DNA of 10,114 nucleotides from Bryobacterales bacterium. GTDB lineage: Bacteria > Acidobacteriota > Terriglobia > Bryobacterales > Bryobacteraceae. The notes under the pieces are model-generated. The model saw nothing but the letters and a program-made list of their open reading frames with translations, searched no databases and had not been told where the DNA came from. Below, one piece after another: positions 6,195-10,114 of the stretch (the stretch's first letter is position 1; every line of letters begins with the position of its first letter). Location of the stretch: assembly GCA_003154855.1 (NCBI GenBank), contig PMEV01000066.1:1-10114 (forward strand). Reading direction: 5' to 3'. Position numbers and translations under genes: made by a program.

Positions 6195-6848
6195 ATGACC
6201 AGACTGAGGATGGCGTTTAACATGAACCTGGATGGCCATGCCTCGGAGGCAACGCTGGAAGAGTACTCGCGGGGAGCGCTTCCCGACGCGGAAGTCGAGT
6301 GTTTCGAGGAGCACTTGCTGGTTTGCCCGCAGTGCCAGGACAACCTCGCGGAAATGGATGTTTTTGTGGACGCGACACGGCGGGCCGCGGCGCGGCTGCG
6401 GGAGGAGCAGGCGGTCCTGGCGGCCAAACAGGGCGGCGTGTGGAGTTGGTTCCCGCACCCGGCATGGCTGGCGGCCGCCGCGGGCCTGGCGATCCTGCTG
6501 GTAGGCGGGACGGATCTGTGGCGGGCGGGACGCCGGAGCGAACCGGCATTCCCGGTGTATCTTCGTGCGGAGCGCAGCGGCGATATGCCCCTTAGTTCGC
6601 GCGTTCCGGCGGCCAGGCCTTTGCGAGTCCACCTGGACCTAGCCGGCTTGCCGGCCCTGAAGTTCTACCGGGTGGAAATCGTCGACTCGAGCGGCGCTCC
6701 GGTGTTTGAGGCAGTGAGCGCGCGTGGGGAGGGCGATCTCGTCGTAGAGACGACCAAGCCTCTCGCCGCTGCCGGGTACTGGGTCCGGCTGTACGAGCCG
6801 GGCCCGGCGGGAGCTCTGCTGCGGGAGTTCGGCCTGCGGGTCGACTGA
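6195..6848 (+). CDS. Membrane-anchored zinc-finger anti-sigma factor with extracytoplasmic domain
   Basis: A 217-residue single-pass membrane protein expected to hold the upstream sigma factor inactive. The cytoplasmic N-terminus has the zinc anti-sigma pattern: His40-x3-Cys44-x2-Cys47 (HLLVCPQC), with His15 located 25 residues before His40, as in the ChrR-type arrangement. One membrane segment lies at about residues 89-108 (PAWLAAAAGLAILLVGG). The outer part, about 110-217, looks all-beta (for example LRVHLDLAGLP, YRVEIVDSSGAPVF) and ends in alternating hydrophobic strands; I read it as a possible Ig/fibronectin-like sensor or binding domain, by inference. The start is uncertain: ATG 6195, 6210 and 6222 are all possible, with TGAGG at 6205-6209 favouring 6222, and all keep the zinc ligands. 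It is third in the CHAT/sigma operon, the usual place for a cognate anti-sigma gene. Confidence 0.88.
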   Translation: MTRLRMAFNMNLDGHASEATLEEYSRGALPDAEVECFEEHLLVCPQCQDNLAEMDVFVDATRRAAARLREEQAVLAAKQGGVWSWFPHPAWLAAAAGLAILLVGGTDLWRAGRRSEPAFPVYLRAERSGDMPLSSRVPAARPLRVHLDLAGLPALKFYRVEIVDSSGAPVFEAVSARGEGDLVVETTKPLAAAGYWVRLYEPGPAGALLREFGLRVD

Positions 6849-6849
6849 G

Positions 6850-6876
6850 GCGTGGCTGGCGGTTTTCCTTCCACGC
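6850..6876 (+). terminator. Weak stem-loop after the anti-sigma gene
   Basis: GCGTGG at 6850-6855 can pair with CCACGC at 6871-6876, with a 15-base loop containing TTTT. The stem starts right after the TGA. There is no U-run after the stem, so termination here would be at best partial. Confidence 0.2.
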
Positions 6877-6904
6877 TTGGCCGCCCCGGTGCGTCAACTT
6901 CTGT

Positions 6905-7537
6905 GTGATCCGTCTTATCGCGGGGGCAGGTCTGCTTATCGCGCCGGGCTGGGCGGCGGCCCCGGATGTGATGGATGTCCTCAGGGGTGTCGAGCACCGC
7001 TACAACCGCGCGCAGACCGTAGAAGTCCTTTTTGAGCAGACCTTCACAGCGCCCAGGCGCGGGCCGAAGACCGAGCGCGGCGAGTTGTTCCTGCGCAAGC
7101 CGGGGCGCATGCGCTGGCAGTACACCACTCCGGCCGGCAAGCTGTTCGTGAGCGACGGCAAGTACATCTACCTCTATACGCCCGGCACCCAGCGCGTGGA
7201 GCGCTCCAAGGTCAAGGAGACCGACGATATGCGCGCGCCGCTGGCCTTCCTGCTGGGCAAACTCGATTTCCAGCGGGATTTCAAGCGCTTTGTCAGCCGG
7301 CCGCGCGGTCCGGATTTCCTGATCGCCGCCGAACCGCGGTCGAACCGCGCGCCCTTCAGCCAGGTGGAGTTCCGGGTGGGGCCGGCCTTCGAGATCCGCG
7401 AACTCGAGATCACCGGCCAGGACAACTCCGTCATGCAGTTCCGCTTCCAAGACGAGAAGCTGAACCCGCCGCTGAGCGAGGCGCTGTTCCGCTTCGAGGC
7501 TCCGGCCGGCGCGGAGACGGTGGAGGAGATGCCCTAG
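6905..7537 (+). CDS. lolA: Outer-membrane lipoprotein carrier protein LolA
   Basis: LolA is a periplasmic chaperone that takes lipoproteins released by the LolCDE ABC transporter and hands them to the outer membrane. The 210-residue product has a signal peptide (MIRLIAGAGLLIAPGWAAA, cleavage near residue 19). It also has the family core GELFLRKPGRMRWQY at about 59-73, directly followed by PAGKLFVSDGKYIYLYTP, matching the beta-barrel half of LolA; the C-terminal half carries the usual alternating strands. Length is normal. The start is GTG 6905, the only in-frame start that keeps the signal peptide; it has no clear Shine-Dalgarno. It lies 56 bases after the anti-sigma gene with no strong terminator between, so read-through from that operon is possible. 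The pilC gene follows after 7 bases and is probably co-transcribed. In related genomes lolA often follows ftsK; no ftsK is present here. Confidence 0.85.
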   Translation: MIRLIAGAGLLIAPGWAAAPDVMDVLRGVEHRYNRAQTVEVLFEQTFTAPRRGPKTERGELFLRKPGRMRWQYTTPAGKLFVSDGKYIYLYTPGTQRVERSKVKETDDMRAPLAFLLGKLDFQRDFKRFVSRPRGPDFLIAAEPRSNRAPFSQVEFRVGPAFEIRELEITGQDNSVMQFRFQDEKLNPPLSEALFRFEAPAGAETVEEMP

Positions 7538-7544
7538 GAACATT

Positions 7545-8756
7545 ATGGCGGAATGGGTTCTGAGATACGCCGACAGCCGCGGTGAAATCCACCAGCAGGT
7601 GGCCAACGCGGCCTCCGAGCAGGAAGCCCGCGACCACTTCACCCAGCAGGGGTTCCTGGTCTATTCGGTCCGGCCGCGCGCCGGCGGAATCGGCCGGCTC
7701 GCGCCCGCCTTCAGCTCGCGCCGGAAGATCAACCTGGGGAAGTTCCTCATCTTCAACCAACAGTTCGTCACGCTGGTTCGCGCCGGCCTGCCCATTTTGA
7801 AGGGCCTGGACCTGCTGGCCGACCGGCTCACCGATCCCAAGCTGGCCAAGTACATCCAGGCCGTCCGTGCCGACGTGCGCAACGGCGTGCTGCTCTCGGA
7901 GGCCTTCCGCAATCAGGGAGTCTTCCCGGCCATCTACGTCACCTCGATCATGGCGGGCGAGAAGAGCGGCAGCCTGGCCGAGGTGCTGGACCGCTTCATC
8001 GCCTACCAGAAGCTGTCGCTGTCGGTGAAGAAGAAGGTGCTGGTCTCGCTGATCTACCCCGCCCTGCTGCTGACGCTGGTCTTCGGGCTGGTGGTGTTCC
8101 TGATCACCTACGTGGTGCCGAACTTCGCCCAGCTCTACTCCAGCATGCAGGCCAAACTGCCCCAGATGACGCTGATCCTGATCGCCGTCGGGACCACGGC
8201 GCGCAACTACATCCTGGCGGCCTTCCTGGCGCTGGTCGCGGCCGTCTTCGGGTTCCGGCTGTGGTCGCGGGGGGAATCGGCGCGCGCAAAAATCGACCGC
8301 GTGAAGATGCATACTCCGGTGCTCGGCGAGATCTGGATCAAGTACCAGGTGGCGCAGTTCTCGCGCGTGCTGAGCACGCTGCTGGTAGGAGGCATTCCGC
8401 TGTTGCAGGCGCTGGATACGGCGGCGCAATCCCTGGACACAAAGCTCCTGCAGCGGGCGCTCGAGACGGCGGCGCGGCTGGTGAAGGAAGGGCAGTCGCT
8501 CTCGGCGGCGCTGGCAACCACGAAGATCTTCCCGGGGTTGTCCATCGACATGATTGAAGTGGGGGAATCCACCGGGGCCCTGCCCTCGATGCTGGCCAGC
8601 GTGGCGGAATTCTACGAGGACGACGTGAATACCCGGATGCAGGCCGCCCTCTCGCTCATCGAGCCGCTGATCATGATGTGCATGGGCGTCTTCGTGGCCT
8701 TCGTGCTGGTAGCGCTCTACCTGCCCATCTTCTCGCTGGCGGACACGCTGGGATAA
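7545..8756 (+). CDS. pilC: Type IV pilus / type II secretion inner-membrane platform protein (PilC/GspF family)
   Basis: This polytopic inner-membrane protein forms the platform that couples the assembly ATPase to pilin or pseudopilin insertion. The 403-residue product has two tandem T2SSF repeats, at about residues 66-190 and 268-395, each with its signature: GEKSGSL at 138-144 and GESTGAL at 340-346. Membrane segments are visible at about 166-191, 222-240 and 372-396. The N-terminal 60 residues form the usual small domain with EARDHFTQQGFLVYSV. Length is typical. ATG 7545 has AGGAA overlapping the lolA TAG stop. No pilB, pilT, pilD or other gsp gene is near, so PilC and GspF cannot be separated firmly; the length and the 2 x T2SSF layout suit both. 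The gene ends 3 bases from the convergent DinB gene. Confidence 0.93.
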   Translation: MAEWVLRYADSRGEIHQQVANAASEQEARDHFTQQGFLVYSVRPRAGGIGRLAPAFSSRRKINLGKFLIFNQQFVTLVRAGLPILKGLDLLADRLTDPKLAKYIQAVRADVRNGVLLSEAFRNQGVFPAIYVTSIMAGEKSGSLAEVLDRFIAYQKLSLSVKKKVLVSLIYPALLLTLVFGLVVFLITYVVPNFAQLYSSMQAKLPQMTLILIAVGTTARNYILAAFLALVAAVFGFRLWSRGESARAKIDRVKMHTPVLGEIWIKYQVAQFSRVLSTLLVGGIPLLQALDTAAQSLDTKLLQRALETAARLVKEGQSLSAALATTKIFPGLSIDMIEVGESTGALPSMLASVAEFYEDDVNTRMQAALSLIEPLIMMCMGVFVAFVLVALYLPIFSLADTLG

Positions 8757-8759
8757 GAC

Positions 8760-9245
8760 TCACACCAGGTTCAGCTTCGGGCGGAACCAGTGCTCCCAGA
8801 TGCCGAAGCGCGTTTCCTCGGGCATGCGGACGCCGGACTGCTTCAGCGCCAGCAGGATCTGGCCGCGATGGTGGGATTCGTGAGCTATGAGGTAGCCGAG
8901 GAGCATCAAGCCGCAGCGGTCCTTGATCCGTTCGCCCGTCTCAAGAATGCGCTCGAGGCGCTGCTCGATTCCGCGGCTGGACCCGCGAAACGCTTCGAGC
9001 AGTTCGTCGCGGCCCGGGGACGCGCCAGTCTCGAAACGCGGCACGCCTTTCAGAAACTCCCGCCCGATGTGCGCCACCCGCACCGCATGCAGGTGTGCGA
9101 ACGCGCGGCTGACGGAACGCCCCGTCGAGGGCTTTCCATTCTTTAGCAGCGTCACCGCGTCGAACCCTTCCGCGGGAATGCGCTCCAAAAGGAACTGGTT
9201 GATCTCCTCGTGAACCCGCCATACCTCGAGCGCCTCTTGAACCAT
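8760..9245 (-). CDS. DinB-family putative metal-dependent protein
   Basis: A 161-residue cytoplasmic protein of the DinB/YfiT four-helix-bundle superfamily. Members bind a divalent metal through three histidines; some are thiol transferases or hydrolases, and most have no known reaction. Visible ligands: HLH at residues 51-53 (FAHLHAVRVAHIG) and HESHHRGQ with His122 and His126, the usual HxxxH pair in the last helix. The end has FGIWEHWFRPKLNLV, with aromatic residues common in this group. Start ATG 9245 is chosen because AGGGGGAAGG precedes it; an in-frame ATG at 9311 would add 22 residues not typical of the family. The gene is convergent with pilC and divergent from the glycosidase gene. 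It is not the DNA polymerase IV also called DinB. Confidence 0.85.
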   Translation of the reverse strand: MVQEALEVWRVHEEINQFLLERIPAEGFDAVTLLKNGKPSTGRSVSRAFAHLHAVRVAHIGREFLKGVPRFETGASPGRDELLEAFRGSSRGIEQRLERILETGERIKDRCGLMLLGYLIAHESHHRGQILLALKQSGVRMPEETRFGIWEHWFRPKLNLV

Positions 9246-9282
9246 CCTTCCCCCTTTCTTCAATTCTCGGCCAATGCGGAGT

Positions 9283-9297
9283 TGGGCGTCACGCCCA
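9283..9297. promoter_or_regulatory. 15-base palindrome, possible operator (TGGGCGT-C-ACGCCCA)
   Basis: Perfect 7-base arms around one central base, in the 102-base gap between the divergent DinB and GH27 genes. Size and symmetry fit a dimeric repressor site. No regulator is encoded nearby and no clear promoter hexamers overlap it. Confidence 0.4.
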
Positions 9298-9347
9298 CGT
9301 GTCGAGTACACTGGTTACGTCGTGATCTTGTTCGCCGGAGACCGCAC

Positions 9348-10114
9348 ATGAAGAAGATGCTACCGCTCGCATTGCTGGCGCTGGCTCCAGCAGTGCTGGC
9401 GCAGAAGTTCGACGGGCTGGCCGCCACGCCGCCCATGGGGTGGAACACCTGGAACACGTTCCAGGGGAGGATCAGCGAGACGCTTATCAAGGAGACGGCG
9501 GAAGCGCTGATTGCGAGCGGCATGCAGGCGGCGGGCTATCGGTACCTGGTGATTGACGACGTTTGGGAAGCCAAGGAGCGGGACAGCCAGGGCAACTTGG
9601 TCCCCGATCCCGAGCGCTTTCCCAGCGGCATGAAGGCCCTGGGAGACTACCTGCACTCCAAAGGCTTCCTATTCGGCATGTACAACGACGCCGGGACCAA
9701 GACGTGCGGCGGCCTGCCTGGTGGGCGGGGCCACGAGTTTCAGGATGCGCGGAGCTACGCAAGCTGGGGCGTCGATTATCTGAAGTACGACTGGTGCGAT
9801 CACGGAACGGCCAATGGCCCGGAGACCTACAAGACCATGCGCGACGCGCTCCATACCGCAGGCCGGCCCATCGTCTTCAGCCTGTGCGAGTGGGGAGACA
9901 CAAAACCGTGGCTGTGGGCCAAGGACGTCGGCCATTTGTGGCGCACCACGGGCGACATCATGCCCTGCTTCGACTGCCAGGGCGTCTACTCGATGGGTTT
10001 CAAGTACATCCTGGAACTGCAGGTGGGACTGGAGGAGTACGCCGGGCCGGGGCATTGGAACGATCCGGACATGCTCGAAGTGGGTAACGGCGGGATGACG
10101 GCCGACGAGTATCG
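9348..10114 (+). CDS. Secreted GH27 alpha-galactosidase, N-terminal part (runs off the window)
   Basis: Glycoside hydrolase family 27 retaining enzyme that removes terminal alpha-galactose from oligo- or polysaccharides such as galactomannan or raffinose sugars. The first 255 codons are present. A signal peptide (MKKMLPLALLALAPAVLA, cleavage before Gln19) points to export. The catalytic (beta/alpha)8 barrel starts at once with PPMGWNTWNTF (about 28-38). Substrate-binding VIDDVW holds Asp70 and Asp71. The nucleophile is Asp148 in YLKYDWC, and the expected acid/base is Asp203 in WRTTGDI. Cys120 and Cys150 are placed for the family disulphide. SLCEWG at 178-183 and PGHWNDPDMLEVGN at about 234-247 complete the signature. 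ATG 9348 has GGAG 7 bases upstream. The frame is still open at 10114, so the C-terminal beta domain is outside the window. Some GH27 members act on beta-L-arabinopyranosides, but the double Asp favours galactosidase. Confidence 0.94.
   Translation, partial: MKKMLPLALLALAPAVLAQKFDGLAATPPMGWNTWNTFQGRISETLIKETAEALIASGMQAAGYRYLVIDDVWEAKERDSQGNLVPDPERFPSGMKALGDYLHSKGFLFGMYNDAGTKTCGGLPGGRGHEFQDARSYASWGVDYLKYDWCDHGTANGPETYKTMRDALHTAGRPIVFSLCEWGDTKPWLWAKDVGHLWRTTGDIMPCFDCQGVYSMGFKYILELQVGLEEYAGPGHWNDPDMLEVGNGGMTADEY

Noticed and set aside
6665..8429. Two long minus-strand open frames antisense to the anti-sigma, lolA and pilC genes
   Set aside because: The plus-strand genes have clear families, signal peptides and membrane segments; the antisense products are His/Arg/Gln-rich with no motif.
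8760..9245. DNA polymerase IV (also named DinB)
   Set aside because: At 161 residues with an HxxxH pair and no polymerase palm motifs, it is the unrelated DinB/YfiT metal-binding family.

Overview
The window comes from a high-GC, double-membrane bacterium. The best guess is an Acidobacteriota relative of the Solibacter/Bryobacter group. This rests on high GC in the coding regions, a LolA-type lipoprotein carrier (so an outer membrane), secreted glycosidase capacity, and a TPR-CHAT / ECF sigma / zinc-finger anti-sigma gene set that I associate with that phylum. The assignment is inference, because there is no rRNA or other marker gene here.

Layout. (1) Bases 1-2202, minus strand: tilS and the first 246 codons of ftsH, joined by an ATGA stop/start overlap. 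This is a housekeeping pair for tRNA-Ile lysidine modification and the membrane AAA+ protease. (2) Bases 2203-2969: a 767-base divergent intergenic region. It holds two copies of a 34-base direct repeat, two small hairpins, a probable extended -10 promoter, and a long hairpin or inverted repeat (arms of 16-17 pairs) just after that -10 element. (3) Bases 2970-6848, plus strand: a compact three-gene operon. It encodes a secreted TPR protein with a C-terminal CHAT caspase-like protease domain (His679/Cys725 dyad intact), an ECF-type sigma factor, and a single-pass zinc-binding anti-sigma factor with an extracytoplasmic domain. (4) Bases 6905-8756, plus strand: lolA followed closely by a pilC/gspF inner-membrane platform gene. 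(5) Bases 8760-9245, minus strand: a DinB-family metal-binding four-helix protein, convergent with pilC and only 3 bases from it. (6) Bases 9348 to the window end, plus strand: a secreted GH27 alpha-galactosidase, truncated by the window edge.

The most interesting part is the CHAT/sigma/anti-sigma operon. A protease and a membrane-tethered sigma/anti-sigma pair in one transcription unit suggest regulated proteolysis: the exported CHAT enzyme could cut, or sense together with, the outer domain of the anti-sigma factor and so release the sigma factor. This resembles in logic the CRISPR-associated Craspase branch, where a TPR-CHAT protease frees a sigma factor by cutting its partner. Here there is no CRISPR component, and the protease has an apparent signal peptide, which puts it on the other side of the membrane. 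The mechanism is a hypothesis; the three domain identities are well supported.

No rRNA, tRNA, CRISPR array, transposase or phage gene was seen. Long open frames antisense to the real genes are GC-driven shadows and are not annotated.
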